Source: Larimichthys crocea (Eukaryota > Chordata > Actinopteri > Sciaenidae). Taken from it: a DNA stretch of 64,000 bases. The translations under genes and the position numbers were made by a program. Positions within the stretch are counted from its first letter, which is position 1. Each line of letters begins with the position of its first letter. The stretch covers positions 62,001 to 126,000 of the forward strand of contig NC_040022.1 of assembly GCF_000972845.2 (NCBI RefSeq), read 5' to 3'. The notes under the pieces are model-generated. The model saw only the letters and a program-made list of their open reading frames with translations. It had not been told where the DNA came from and ran no database searches. Below are positions 1-15,342 of the stretch, piece after piece.

Positions 1-1170
1 GTGACAGAAAGGAGGAGAAAGCCTAAAAAAAATATATCAATGTATCCAACTCATCTACAACTTAAACCCACTACACAACATTTTGAGTATTTCTGTTTCA
101 ATTTCAGCAAATTGGCACTGTTAAAAAATAACCCCAGGATGATTCTCATGCATGTTTTGAATTTATTGAGGAACCTGACCCTCTTTTTCTAAGTGGATTT
201 ATGGATGTTTACTCGGGATGGAGATATCATTGTAAAGTGTAATTATAAGTTACATTTGTGTGTTCAGACTGTGTGTTCCGTCTTTCTAGCTCACATTGTT
301 GCATTTTGCTTTTAACTTTTCCACCTCAGCCTAGCATAAAAACAAAGTTTAAATTTTCAGCATTTAAATTTTTTGTGCATAACAACAGGTGGATGAAAAC
401 CCATCTACAGCTTCTGCCACAGCGCCATCTGTTGACCACGTTGGTGAGCAGGAAAAATCAGCAAAATCACATTAACTAACTTCCCTTTGTTTTCAAAACA
501 CCGGCATACACCTGTCCTTTTCATCTGACACAGTATCATTGCCTCATGTCGCTCCTCTCTGCGCCCATCTCTCAACTCTCTTTGACTTTTTAACAAACGT
601 TCTGACGTCTGAATTCCTGTTGAACATCCTAATGCAGTCTGTATTTACATATTTCATCTCTTCTCTTTGGAAAACTCTGACAGATTGATGGTTTGTAATT
701 ATGCATTGTATATATTGTATTTCCCTTTTTGTGCCTCAAACTGACTTCCTTTAACCCTCCACTGCTGCTTTATGAAGGCAGGGATACATGAAAGGATGAG
801 AAGGAAGGGTGGCAGAAAGGAAGCTGAAACAAAAAAGGGGGGGACTTGTCAGGACCAAAGCTTCATCATGTAGACAGCTCTGGATGGATGGGATGTAGAA
901 GAGGAAAAGAAAACAGGGCAGGGACAGAAGGCAGAAAGAGGAGGGGACTCTCTTTTCTAAAAGTCCCTGTGACTCAGGAGAACAGCGTTAAACAGACGAG
1001 GAAGAAAAAGGTAGAAGAGGAGAATAAGGAGGAAGAAGAGGAGAAGGAGAAGTAGAGCCTCCTGTCTCAGGCCATTGCAAGGCTGCTCTCACAGGACGAA
1101 GTGGAGGTTGACTAAAGAGAGGGAAGGGAAAGAGGGTGGTGAAGAATAGGACTGAAAGAAGAGCATTGTG
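1..1170. other. Downstream flank of arhgdig; probable 3' UTR, no other gene seen
   Basis: No coding exon is recognisable. The segment 780-1140 is strongly purine-rich on the plus strand (CU-rich in the arhgdig transcript) and probably belongs to the arhgdig 3' UTR. The only minus-strand AATAAA I noticed is at 162-167, about 1 kb past the stop. Short frames in this area are low-complexity Lys/Glu runs. Confidence 0.4.
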
Positions 1171-2570
1171 TTAATCCCAGTCCTTCTTGACATCGAGCTT
1201 CCACTCCCAGTCCAAGTAGACATTCTTGTCGTCATCGGTGAAGCGAGAACGGATCCCATAGGAGCCACGTGACATCAAGCCTTTGGGTGCCTCATCATCC
1301 GGGAATACAAACTCATATTCCTCTGCCTTTGGGGCATAACTTCCCACCATGTATGATACCTTGCCAACTGCAGGAAGATACAAAATAGACTCAAGTAAAC
1401 AGAATTTTTATCAAAGTGCTAAAAGTGAAATTTTTATAGGGGAACAATGAAGCCTTTTTTGGCTCCACAGGGACCTGTAAGAAGTCTTGAGCCAACCTTA
1501 AAATGTCACTTAATGATCATCATCATTGAGAAAACTAGAAAAGTTGACTGGCATATAGTCTTAACAAGGTATAGTTGTCATACAGTCGCTGAATTGAACT
1601 TACTGTGTACTCCTTTTATGTTGATCACATGATGGTACCTCAAGCCAGCAACGATTTCTCTGTTCACCTGCAGACACACAAAGTTTCATCAAATCTTTGA
1701 TTGATTGGCACTACATGAGTTTATCAACTGGTTATGTGGTTCTTCATTTCTCTATGACCACAGCTATCCATCCATTTCCTACACTCACTTTATACTGTTC
1801 AGCTTTTTTTCAGCACACTTGGAATGAATGGTTGGCTTACTAGTCTATTGCAGCACACTCTTATGGACAGAAAAAAACAATTTAATTTAAAACAGTGTCC
1901 AATTTATTGACATGCATGTGTTTGGGTGTTTGCCTCTGGGAGGACCAGGAGGAAACTGACACAGACAGGACAAGAACATGCAAAGTACCAAAAAATATAG
2001 TTCCTCAAGCAGGCACTTAAGGCTGGCTGCAAAAATGAGTAAATCTCCATGAGCCCCTATATTAAAATGTCCAACTTCACAGCAGAAATAAACATGTTTA
2101 CAGTCTTGTACAAAGGCATCCTAAAGTAAAGATGGGGTATTCACAAGAGACAGATATGAAATAGAAAGGTTAAAAGTGAAGGAGATATCCTGACGTCAAG
2201 TATCTTGTATAGATCAAGCTTCAAAAGCAGTGGACTGTTTCAAAACCCCTTCTTCAGCTGATAATGATTCTATGTGTAAAATCTGTGGAGTACCCATTAA
2301 ATGCAAAATTTCAGTTGCAGGTAACAGTCTATCCAGAGTGAAATACATGGGATTAAACACTGTGTTCCGCACTTACAAGAACATGAAACGCACATTCAGA
2401 CTAATGAGCTTGTGTGATCTGGGTAAACTTCATTTAAAGACAGCAGTGAAGATGTTTGTCCAGCAGGTGTCCTCACAGCAGAGCAAAGTCAATCACTGGG
2501 CTGTTTGGTCATTCTCTGCACATCTTCCTCTCAAGGGGACTATTGCCTCTAGTCTACCACCCCTTCCCAG

Positions 2571-2601
<31 letters not shown>

Positions 2602-5600
2602 GACCTTATTTCTTCATTTTAACAAAAACTGTCATATTTGATTGAAGTTTTTGTTATGTTATGAAGTTATTGATAAAATACTCTCTGCAGATAAATGTCC
2701 CACAATCCGAATCACTCTCACAAGGAGACAATTATTGATCTCATATTCAACCAGTTGCTGAGTGTTTTGCAGAAGTTACCCTGAATTTTAGAGTTATGAT
2801 GAAGAAACTGTAGAAACAATACTAAATCAAGTACAGTTCTTCAGGATAAAATCACCTATAAACACTGCTAAATCATTACAAATCAGCCAGTTGTCTTGCT
2901 TTTAGGTTTGTTGTTTGGTTTCCCCTCTCCCTGTGTCTGTAACTTTGTTTCCTGCTGTTTCCACGCATTTTGATTGTCTGTTCTGCATGGATCAGTTTCA
3001 CCTGTGTCTTGTTATCTTGCCTTTAGTTGTGTCTGTGAGCTTCTTGGTTTCAGTGTTTTTTTGTTGTCTTACGGTGTGTCAAAGGTTCATCCCTGTGTTT
3101 TGTCCTTGTGCTTTGGGATCTTTTCTTTTCTGAACCTTGCCTTTTCTTTTGGATTTTTTTTTAACCATATCAGATTCGCCTCCCCGTAAGTTTTGTGTGA
3201 TTAAATCATTTTTGGACTGCACAAACTCTGCCTCCTGTGGCATCTTCATTTGGGCCTTTCCTCAAATTACCTCTCTTGTATAACTGTGAGTCAAGTAGTG
3301 ATGTATCTTGCATTTATGGGTCAATATTGTTGGTTGGCACATTTTTCTTACTCTTGTGGCTAACTGGAGGAATATAAAACTACTTAATAATTCTTAATGT
3401 GATCATTGTCCAATAAACATCCTGCTCTGCATTTCCTTTAAAAAATATTTCATCATCCACACTCTGGATTTATTTATAGTGGATGTAGAGGTCAATACTG
3501 CTCTGTGTTTACATTGGGTGGTTTATTTTATGACAAATGTCTGTGAGAAAGTGGGGAGGGTAACAAATGAAGGTCAGGCAAGGAGAGGAGAAGAGAGATG
3601 AAGCAAGGGAAGGACAGAGAAAGTCAGACATTTATAGAGGAGCTGAGAAAAATGCATTAGAGAGAACAATTTAGGTGTTTTGGGTTTTAATGGGAGGGCT
3701 TTGGGGCTCTTACAACAAAATTAGTGTAACTTTCTCAATCAGTGGACCATTTTGGTGAGTTGATGAGCAAAAATTAAGCACTGAAACAAACAGGAATAAC
3801 GGTGGTACCAATCCAGTCCTCATTGTTTGATTTGTACACTATTTTTAAAACAAAAAATGCTAATGGCTCTTTGAGACTAACACATTTTAGTTTAGTGTGT
3901 TGGCATTCTAACATTTGCTAATTAGCGCTTAAGCCAAAAGATTGGAATTACGATTTTGACCTGATGATGCCGCAAAAGGTGTGTTTTTGTTTGTCCTAAA
4001 GGAAACATGAATGAAATTTCATGGCAATCCATCCAATAGCTGTTCAGGCAAATCAATGAAATGTGAACCTCGTGCAGCAGCTCAAGAAACGTTTAGGGGA
4101 TCGTGAGGATTCATCCTCTGAGGGTTATGAACATTTCCACAAAAGTTTGTGCCAGTCCATTCGTAGATTTTGATATCCTTCAAAGGATGAGTGGAAGCAT
4201 CACCAAAGTCACTAGGATTCCTCCTTTGCGTACCATTTATAGCTAAATATTTTCATGTAAATCCATCCACTTGTTGTTGAGCCATTCAATCTGGACCAAA
4301 GACGAGGACTGACAGACTGACAGTCTCACATCCCCAGAGCCATGTTGCAACTCAAATCAAAGACTAAATTAAGAAATCTAAAAAATAATGATTTGTCAGA
4401 CTTGCGAAAATAGATTGCTGACAAAGTTGCTTATCGAGCATTAATACTTCCCAGCATAACAAAATGAAACTGAAAAGACTCATTAAATATGATAATGGCC
4501 TTGTTTGTGGTTGTAAAGGACATGGTGGCTTACTCAGCATGGTCTCTCTCTCTCTCTCTCTCCTGTTTATCACTTACAGTAAATATCTGATCATCTGTTT
4601 GTTTATTACATCCATACGCATACAGATGAATATATCCATGATGTAATGCACAGTAAATCTCTCTATCCTTAATATACATCTGCGACTGCATCTATCCATC
4701 TTACCTTGTAGTCTATCTTTAGTCTGTATGTCACTCCTTCCTTTAAGGCGAGGCTCTTCTCCTTTAGAGCTTGCAGGTCTCCTGCACAAACAACAACAAT
4801 AGCATCACTCATTGGTCAACATCTATGACATCACCTGCTACAACATCTCAAAATGACTCACTGTATGACCTCTGCTGCTGATTTACACCCCCCAAGTGAG
4901 CCTTTGAAAATTTGTCTTTTATTGCTTTTAGCAGTTAATGAATCATTTTAACATTTTACAAATTTATGTATTGAATTTCTAAACAAATGGTCAATAAAAG
5001 TGACACGTTGAGCTTCAGTTGAAATGGATATAAAACAGAACAGAATGACAAAAAAGTAACACAGATGGCCAAAACAAACAATAACAAAATACATGTACAA
5101 AAAAGGAATTGTGTCACCAATGAGAAAAAAAGTCACATGGTTAACAACTTCAAATTGAGCAGTATCACAGAAGTGCTGTTGTACTAAATATCAGCTCGTG
5201 ATTCAGTAGTAGTTAACAGACATTTTATCACAGATGTGCTTACATTCAGTATAACAGCACGACCTTGGGTATAGCGTTTATACAACAATAAGACTGTCGA
5301 CATACGACGTCCTTTATCTCGTGTTTCTAGAGCGATATATTTTACGGACACGTAATGAATTGTTTAAATGTCATGTTTCTCGAAGGGAGATTGTTTCAAC
5401 TTTTGTTTATTCCAAACTGCTAATATTTTTTAACATGTTGTCAACATTACAGAAACATTAGGTAACTGTTAAGTATGACAAGGTTGTTTGACATTGACTG
5501 TTAGTTATTGCTTTGATTAATGGTTGTGTATCTAACAGCAGTAAATGATTGCCCCTTGTGTGTGTTCTTAAACTAATTGTAGAAATATGTTCATCTTTGT

Positions 5601-8600
5601 GGTGCAATGATTGTTACGATCTAAGATGACGATCATTAATGTAACATTAATGCAACAGCCGTTAGAACACCGGTGAAGTGGAGTGATGCATGCACTCATT
5701 GAACAACTCTTGTGCACTGAAACTATGTGGTAGAAACTCTTGTATAATATAGAATATAACATGAAAGTTTGTTGATCTTGGCACCCATTGGTACTTCTTA
5801 AGTTTACAGTCACACATGCATGTTTGCTTAGTGGTGTATGATATGATAAATAGAGCTAAAATGATAAATAATTTTCTCATGTTTCGGCAAAATAAGAAGT
5901 CATACTTAAATGCAGCCTTCATGCCCCAGGACAACAACATACTGGTTATTTAGTATTACTGGTAAAACCAGAACTTTTGTACAATGAAATTGTCTTTGTT
6001 GCGCTGTGGGGTTGAATGGGTTCATATTGAAATTGAAAGGAGGGGGGAAACATCCTGGACCATTGTAAAAGCACATTGCAATCAGAAATGCATCCACTGC
6101 CTAATCACTTTATATCTCAATTTAAACCCGACCATCAGTCCTGAGTGCCTCCTAATGGAGAGAGAGAGAAACAGAGGAAGAGAGGAGAGGAGATGAAGGA
6201 GAGATAGAGGAATAAAAACAGACAGCTGTGATGTGTGGAAGAAGACAGACAAGCAAAGAAAGGAAGTGACCTACAGATAACACACACACACACACACACG
6301 CACACACAGAGCACAGTACAGGGATGGAGATTTGATTCCCACTGGTGTCACCCATATTAAAAATATATGCACTTGTGGGACACTTTGAGTAAAAGCCTCC
6401 AAGAAACAGCTTGATAAAAACTCATGATTTCACTTTCACTGAGAATCTTCATGTCGTCCTGTGGTTTGGAAGTGTTAATTCACATGAAACACTTTAAAAT
6501 CCCCATTAGATAAAATCAAAAAATGCATGTTATCGAGCTAATGAAGCTGTTCCTCTGTGTCTGACACTTTTTCTTTTCTTTGTCTCAGTCTCATTTAATT
6601 CAGTCTATCTCTACGTGAACTGTGGTGAAAAACTCTGACTCCTCTACCCTCTCCTCTCGTCTCAGGAGACAAAAAGAGAAAAGATACTGAACTCCCCTGG
6701 GAGCGTCTGACTGAGAAAATAGGTCAGTGTGGAGAGCTGTCTACCTGTTCCCCTCATGCACACACACACCTACACGCAATATGTCTTCATGCAAGGATGC
6801 ACACGTGCAGAGAGACCCACACATTGAACAAACAGCTGAAGCCTGCACCACAAATGATTTACTGATTATATCTCCTGATAAAGGGCAGAACATAGTAGGG
6901 AATAAAAAATGCCTGTTACACTGCCTATTTACTTTATGATCTATGCACATGCTAAAAAATACAAATGTGTGATTTTTTTGTCCTTTTTTTGTAGCCTCTG
7001 CATCAGGTACCAGTAGACATTTACTGTCAAATCTGTGACTTCATAACTTAACATAAAGTGCCATATAGAACAAAATAGCAGGAATAGGCACAGTATTGTT
7101 GGGTTTATTTTATTTAAAACAAATGGATATCAGATGAGCATTATTATTACTCAAATAACCTTGCCAGTAGTTGACACTGAAATCTTAAAATCTTGGGCAA
7201 GCAGGCAATCTAACCGGGCTCAGATTCCTCTAAGGACATAATGACAGGCGAAAAGAACGAAAGTGGCACTGACAGAGGAAAAGAAGAGGTGACTGAGCAA
7301 GAAGGCTGCAGACAAGAGTAAATCTGGGACTGAATTTTAGTCATTGATGAGAGTTTCTTACATATACAATTTTAAAACGCAAGAGGTTTGGGTATTTCTA
7401 CACCAGAATATAGCATCAAACATGGCAGTCAAATGATACGTCTGATTTCATGTCAACTGGGAAGCTGTTAAGAACCTTCAATGGTGCTGCTTCAGTGGAG
7501 CAATTAGACATAAGTCAATTAGCTGCATGACACTTGTGCAATACGTTTATAGGAGACAACCTTTACCGGAGATTAGTCTGTCATCAAAAGAATGGTTCCA
7601 AGGAAATTTAGACTAGCACCTTTTTAAAGTGGTCACATATTACTGATATCATTAGAACCACAACACATAATAAATGTGGGATGAATGTGTGTGGCTGAGT
7701 AAATGTGTAAAAGCATGCATGCTCAGCAGAACAACCCTGAACACTGAAAAACATGAAAGTTTAACAAAGCCAGTGGTTACGTTTAGGGCATTGGAGGGCT
7801 GAAAAGTCATAGGATAGAATATTGTTTGCAGTCTGGCAGCAGGCCACATAGTACAGTATGTGACACACCATATATCAGAGACCAAAGTGTTGCATTATGC
7901 CTTATAACATGGAAATATGGTTGTGCAGAGTGTTATCAACTGAGACAAAGAATATGCCTCAAGAATAAGATAAAGTGTGGAAATGATCATTTCAGAGCTG
8001 CAAGTTTTATCGTAAAAATGTTATAATCCCCTTAAAATTTGATGTGAACATACACTTCTAACTTCTAACCAAACTAGGTCACAGTATTGTGCTTACACTA
8101 TGTGTGTTTTGCATGGGTGGCCCCATTAGGCAATAAATCTATACCTCTGGCAGTCGTAGTGCTGTATCCAGCGAGACACAGAAGAACATTAAAAGTTGCT
8201 TTTGTGCTGTCAGCTCAGCCTGAGAAAACAAACTATTTTTCATGTATCAATGCATCAACCTTCAGGCCATTGATCCAAACACAAACAACAACTGAGATGA
8301 CAAAGATACTGTAATTTCTTGAGAGCAAGAATAAATCTAAAAGTGAAGTCACAGTGCAGGAGCAGCCCTGATAAAAAGGCAGCGATATACTGAATGATAT
8401 CTGAAGCAAAGATTAAGTGAAGAATTCGAAATGAGAAAGAGCAAATATCATGTGAGACAGAAAATGAAGCAGTCAGACATGTTGTTTTGTTTTATTAACC
8501 AGGAAAGGTCTCACTGAGATTAAAAAGTCCTGGCCAAGACAGGTAGCAGCAAACAAACTACGAACACGCTAATTAAAACAGACACAAAACAAAACAGACA

Positions 8601-11600
8601 GTATTAAAACCATAACATCCGCAAAAAATAGAAGTTTAGTATAAGCTGTGAATCCAATGATCAGTTTAAGCAACACCCAGATTCTGTCTCCAGGTCTTTA
8701 AAACTATATATAACTTTGTGTAATGCGTTCCAGTCTGAGGGTGCAGAGTTTCCAAACAGCCTCTTCCCAATTTCTGTACAGACATATGAACATATAAAAG
8801 CCCCTGACCATCAGACTAATAAGAGGTATAAGTACATAGATAGGATGGAAGAAACCCAAGAATTGCCTTGTATATGAAAACATAACAACATGTGCACTTG
8901 TTAAGGGAAGCATGGTAGACTGTGTTGATCATATGTGATGTAAACAAGTCAGTTTAGCAGTACAGTAAGTCAGTTTTGATTTTAGTTGGTCTGTGATGGA
9001 TTTAAAGGGGACATATAGGGACAAAACTACAAAAATAACCCAAGTAATGATTATACATTTATGAGCAACAAAACAATTAAACTGAACTTGAAATACAATA
9101 CAAATACAATACAAACAGAGTCATGGTGCTGCTGTGGTGCATGTTGGTTCACTGCTACACTAAATGGAACAGAACCTTAATTAGTATCATTGGTAACACT
9201 TGTGTTTACCCTATTTCATGTCAAAAAGGTTTATCTGACCCAACACTCTACATCTGACAGGTCAAGCTATTATCGGACTGATATTGTGTAGTCTGAATCT
9301 GAAGTTACATTAGTTTATATGAACAAAATGGCATAATTACTTATGGGATGTCTTGCATTGCTGTTTTACTGTGACCCAATTCAGTAAACATAGATGTAAA
9401 TGCTTAATTGGACATAAGAAACAATATATTATAAACTCTTTTGTAGTGGATCACAAAGCAAAGGCTCCGAGCACCACCTATCCTGTTGTTGTCTGTGCTG
9501 ACAGAGACTCAGAGGTTCGATGATGAGTTCACCTCTTGAGTTCATGAGGAGCAGTTGTGAACCGAGAAGTACAGGTTGAGACACGATCCAAACAACCTGA
9601 GAGGAGTTAAAGGTCTCTGATTGGACAACCAGTCAAGCGCACAGCTGTGTCTCCTTTCTCGTCTGCACTCTCATCGTGTCAAGCAAACATATAGTACAGT
9701 GTATATCACCCTGAAATTCAGAGCCTATATGTCGACAGTGAGGCAACATGCTCTCATGTGCACCCCGGACGGCCAGTCAAAACTTTGCTTGATGGCACAC
9801 CGATGCTGCGGCCCACCAGGATTTGTATGCCAGATGGCCAGTATACCACAGCATGCAGAGTAGTAAATGCTCAGCATCACTTAGAGCACTGTGCTGCTTT
9901 GGTAACAGCTTATAGTGTATAATGAGGTCTCTAATGCGTTCAGCCACCGACGGAAAGTCCATTTCACATCCAGTCTGGTGCCGGCTCGGCTATCTGACTG
10001 CAACATGATACACTAGCAGGACCGATTATTACACCGCCGCTTACTCAGATTAATGATTAAAGATCTTTTTCTCTCACACAGCATTCAGCAACTTCTCCTT
10101 CTCCCTTTACCTCTGCGACACGAACACACACATTCATCCATCTTAAACCTAATCTTCATTTGAACAGCTTCCAAGGGAAAAAGTGGGATAAGGACTAGTT
10201 TTTTAGGTTTTTTAGCAAGATTTTCCAGGTACATGAGATGAACACTTCATACACGCTACGTAACAGAGCATTTTCTATAATGGACTGAAGGCGTTTTGTC
10301 TGCCTGTTGGTGCAAAAAGCAAGCACAAATTTACAAAACTTTTAATTTTCAATATAATCATCAGGGGCCAGTTTCATAAAAGGTCACTGTTCACAAAAAG
10401 CAGATACATTTGTGAGGCCTATCGCAATGCATGCATGTACATATGCATGGATGACAAGTAATTAAAAGTGAGAAGTAGTGATTGCAAATTTTGTGAAACA
10501 GGCTAGAGATTAACTGTGTTACAGTACCTCAAAGCACAAACACCTAAACCAACCTCTTCCTTACAACTAATCCAGTTTCACCAGAATCAGTGAAATAGTT
10601 GGAGCTGTGGGACCTAGGGCTGTAAAGCCTTGTGTTCTTCTCCTGACTCGGAGCACAAAGTTACAGAGTACAGAAACAGACGTATGAATGACAGAGACAC
10701 CATTCGCCTCATTACAAGTCAGTGTAACATCAACATGATTGAAAATCTGTTTCATGGTAGAAAAGTTGCTTTAAAAGGTTTTATGTCTCAAGGCCCAGTC
10801 GATAACCGTAATGACATCACTAATGACATCATATGATGTGAGGAGAAAAATGAATTTCATGTTTGTAATCAGCGGAGTGCCCCTTTAAACTCCCCCAGTT
10901 TGTAATATAATCTTTTTGTTAAAAATGTGTAGTGCCCAAGTCCAAACCCAGATTACTCAATTGATTTTCCATCCGCCTTTCTTTTCCTCCATCATCTATG
11001 ATTGAGATCAGATCTGGGAAGCATTAGATCTGTCTGGTGTGGAAGAACCAGCGTGCTCTTCCCATTTCATGCAATTCAGCAGATCTTCCATTACGCACAG
11101 AAACATGCACATTAAAGCCTGCCGGATAGTCTCTCTCTCTCTCTCTCTCACTCTCTGTGTGTTTGAATCAGAGGACACTGCATAGTACAAAGTTAGTATC
11201 GCCTAGCAACCAGGTGACCTTTCCTATTAGCAGTATGCGATTGTGTCTTTTTCTGTGTGAATGGGCATATGTATGTGATCGGCAGGGAAATCCTCTGGTG
11301 GAAAAATCATAGCAAGTCCTGCATGCAGTGAAATCAGTTACAGGAACTGTAGTCCTTCTTATCAGACACACCCTGACGCACAAGTCAATGATAGGTGAAC
11401 CCACACACACACATAGATCGATCCTTTCCTCAACTTTGTCTCCTGTAGGGAGTGACATAATCTCTTTGCACCCACCTGATTACCATGCACTGCAGACACA
11501 CACACACAAAGTTACAGCCTCCTAACTCCCCTTCCCTGTATGTCGCTTTCTCCTGCACCCAGGGGAAGATGTCAATACTGCCCACTAAGCAAACATTTAG

Positions 11601-14600
11601 CTGTCTCTCCTCCTTCTTAAGCATGAACACACCCACTGCAGTCTTTCTGCACATAAAATGCAGCACAGCTGGGGTAAGATGCCTTGCTCCAGGGCATGCC
11701 AGTGATTTGTGTCACCATACAGGAAGCAAGGGTGTAGCAGCACCACACCACATCCACAGCTAGCCTGGGTTTACAGGAGCAACGTAATTCTGGATAGAGA
11801 AGAATAAACAGAAGAGTGATAGAGTGATGAAAGGCAAGCGTACCTGTCAGGTCCATGGTCAATGGTCCAGGTGCTTCGTCACAAAGCAGGGTCATCCTGG
11901 TCACCTGGACATTTGGCACCGAGAGGTCTGGAAAGGAAAAAGATGAGGTTATTACAGTATTTATTCATTTACTCATTTATATATTTATTTGCTAAAATAG
12001 TTTGAAATTTTGGAAAATTCCTTCATTTGCCTTCTTGCAGAGTTAGATAGAATAGCACGCTCATATCCGTCCTTTAGGGAGCCAGGAGATAATTAGCTTA
12101 GCTTATCATAAAGACTTGAAGCAGGTGGAACGACTCGCTTATGATTTACCAGGAGGTTTTGTGGTGATCAGAACTATTTAGTGATTAAAGGTCCAGTGTG
12201 TCAAATTTAGGGTGGTCTACTAAGAGAAAATGGCAGAGGTGGAATATAATTTGCATAACTATGTTTTCATTGGAGCATAATCACTTGAAAATAACAATTA
12301 TTGTGTTTTTGTTACCTTAGAATGACCCTTTTATATTTACAGACATTGTGGGTCCTTTTCTATAGCGAACTCCGCCATGTTTCTACAGTAGCCCTGAATG
12401 GATAAACTAAAAACTGCCTCTCTATTGGGTCTTTTCTGTGTTTTGCAGGCGAGGAGGTTGAAATTAGCAACTACACTGCTAGTCTACAGTGTGCAGTCAC
12501 ACTAGTGGCTTTGTATCAGTACTTTTAAAATGTTTAGTTTATTTAAGCCTAGCTAATCAGCACTAAACACAAACTGCAACTGAGCATTATGGTAATTAGT
12601 TTTGCTGGCATTTGGTCATAAATCAAATTATTGGGCAAACTAAAACTGAACAAATGTCTGTACTAAGTTACAAGGTAATCCACTGAGTAGTTGTTGAGAC
12701 ATTTTACCCAGAAACACAAATTTAAGTTGTATGGTGGTCATTAGGAAGTCATTAGGATTCATCCTCTGAACTGTGACTGTTGGTACAAATGTAAGAGGTT
12801 ATTTCAGTGGAGGACTGACCAGCAGAACTACAATGGCTAAAAAGAATAAGCCCACAATACTACTGCTGAAAATAAGATGTAGTTTTAGCGTGTATATGTT
12901 AAAAACAGTCTGTAAACACTTCAGTAATTGTGGAAGAAAACCAGCATTGTGGACTGACATCAGTATTCAGCATGGACAAAAGATAAATGGCCTCTGTGTA
13001 ACAATAAAGTCCTCTCTGTGTTTCCTTTCTCTCCTTACAGCCTTTTCCACCGAATTCAATGTTACTAAGATGTAGATGCGGTGGTGTTGACTTTCAGCAG
13101 CGGAGGAGTCAGAGCTATTCTACTGATATCAGCTGTCATGGCCCGGCTGCTGGATTAGAGATGCTGAGGCAAGCAGATCTGTTTCAGTGTGTGCGTGTAT
13201 ATATGTGTGTGTGTTTGATCAGAAGTTGATGACTATGTGGAACTATGCACCAAGTCGTTATATTGAGTGTATGGTATTATTAAAGCTGCAGTAACAGTAG
13301 GTACCAGAGTGAATCACCAGCTCTTCTATCAAGTCAGGTAAACAATGAATACACACACCTGCCCTAAGTACCTGCCCCAGCAGGGTCTGCTTGTACTTGA
13401 CCAGGCTCTCGTCATCTTTGTCCAGTTCCTGAATCTCCTCCAAAGACTTCTGGACTGGAGGTTTGTAGTTCAGGTTTCTCTCGTCCTCTTCCTCTTCGAT
13501 TTGCAAATGCTTCTTATCAGCCATTAGACCTTCCAGAAAGGAGAGGATGGAGAAGATCATTAAAAGGGATACTTTTACATGTCACAGTTGACGGTTACAG
13601 TATATCAGGCTGCATTTAGGTAGGTGTGTGTCATAAACAACTGACAGTAGTTTTAGAAAATTGTGTTGTTTTTGTTTTTTAATTATTTAAGCTACTGCCT
13701 TCCATATACCCTCCTGGTTGGGAATCTCTGAACTATAGATTTCACATAAGATGCTACCACATTGATTGAAATACGGATAGAGGAGGAAGAGGAATAAAGT
13801 AGGACTAAAGCGCTGACACTGTATCCCATTTGACAAAAACATGCTCTATATTACTGTATACTGTTGGTGTTTATTAGTTTTAATTGTTGTACATGGTTAA
13901 AAAGTTACTTATATATAAGTTACTAAAACTAAAATAATCAAATGTGACCTTTCTCTGACAGTAAACTGGAAAAAAGCAAAGAAGGAAAAGGCAACTAACA
14001 TTTGTAGTAGAGACCAACTGGAGTAAATATTTCTGTTATATTTCAGCGACTGAAACTCAACCAGCACAGGCAAGATTGCTTTACTGTCTGGGATAAGATG
14101 TATATTACTCTATGTAGGGCAGCTCCAGCCATCCGGGGTTTGATTTCATCAGGGATTTTGATTCAATATTGAGTTTACAGACATTCGATAATGTGTTCTG
14201 CAAGCTGAAATTTCATTTTAGCATTTCTACCTCATGCGCACCTCCAGAGAGTGAATACTTGCAAACTGGAATAGTTACAATAACTGGAGGGATTTGGTCA
14301 GACAAAGCCACAGCTGACGGCAGTGATGAAAACACAGCAGTTTTAGGTAAACTAACAAAACAAGCATTTCTGCAAAACTGTCATGATGTTAGCAGAACAC
14401 GGTGACAGTTTTGACATTTTGAATTTATATCACAATGAAGGTGAAACTTTTATACTGAAACTGAAACTTATTTACCAAGATGCACCACTGTGCACACTGA
14501 CAAAGTTGTTATTAGGCATTATCATGGTGATATAAAAATTGGAACTTTTAAAATTTGCTTTACATAGCAGGTAATCCATCAAAGCAGCCGTCATGTCAGC

Positions 14601-15307
14601 ATTTATTTTTGTTAGAGTTGTGGTGATGTGGGTGACTTCATTACAAGCGTAACATTGGAAATAATGTAACTTTGACCACAATAAAAGTAGACTTGATGTC
14701 AAATTTGATCCATTTCCTCAATAATGAAGCATCAAGGTCTCATCTTTCAAGTATTTACATTCATGCTTGTTTGTGTATTTGTACTGCGATGAAAAAATGT
14801 GCTCACAAGTCCTTTTTTTAAAAAAGGATTACATATTTTATCATTATATGGTTCAAATGAGAGGCACAAACTTGTTCTTTCCTTACTGACTTACACAAGA
14901 ACAACACCCATGACTACACACACACACAGATCATTTCCTACAATAAAAAATTACATGGCTGCCAACACGAATGCACAATGCATACCTCTAGACTCCAATT
15001 ATCTGGATAACACAGACACGAAGTGCGCTCTGGATGTCTATTTACTGTGCTCTAACAGGTTTGTGTAATAGCCTCTGGTTCTGTTTTTACTGTTCATAAT
15101 GAGACAGCTCAGTGTACATCAGCTATGTGTAGAGGTAATTGGATGACACAGAGAGTACACAAATGCCCACACACACAGACACACACTGTAGTCACAAACA
15201 TACCCACCAAACACATATAAATGCGCAGTCACACAGCGTTACAGATTCTGTGAACATTAGTGGAAATCAAACACATTAAACTGAGACATGCAGCAATGAC
15301 AAGTGTC

Positions 15308-15342
<35 letters not shown>

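Larger units (their letters stand above)
4782..11843. other. arhgdig intron 3: mostly unrecognised non-coding sequence
   Basis: No exon-like homology in about 7 kb. Contents I could name are short: a repeat shared with 22130-22290 at 7205-7370, a retroelement fragment at 8470-8900 and simple repeats. The remainder (for example 5000-6100, 6350-7200, 9100-11000) showed me nothing recognisable. Confidence 0.5.

Noticed and set aside
846..1055. 69-residue Lys/Glu-rich ORF
   Set aside because: Product of a purine-rich stretch in the probable arhgdig 3' UTR on the opposite strand.
2230..2622. 130-residue ORF in arhgdig intron 4
   Set aside because: Ends in a (CA)n His/Thr run; no recognisable domain.
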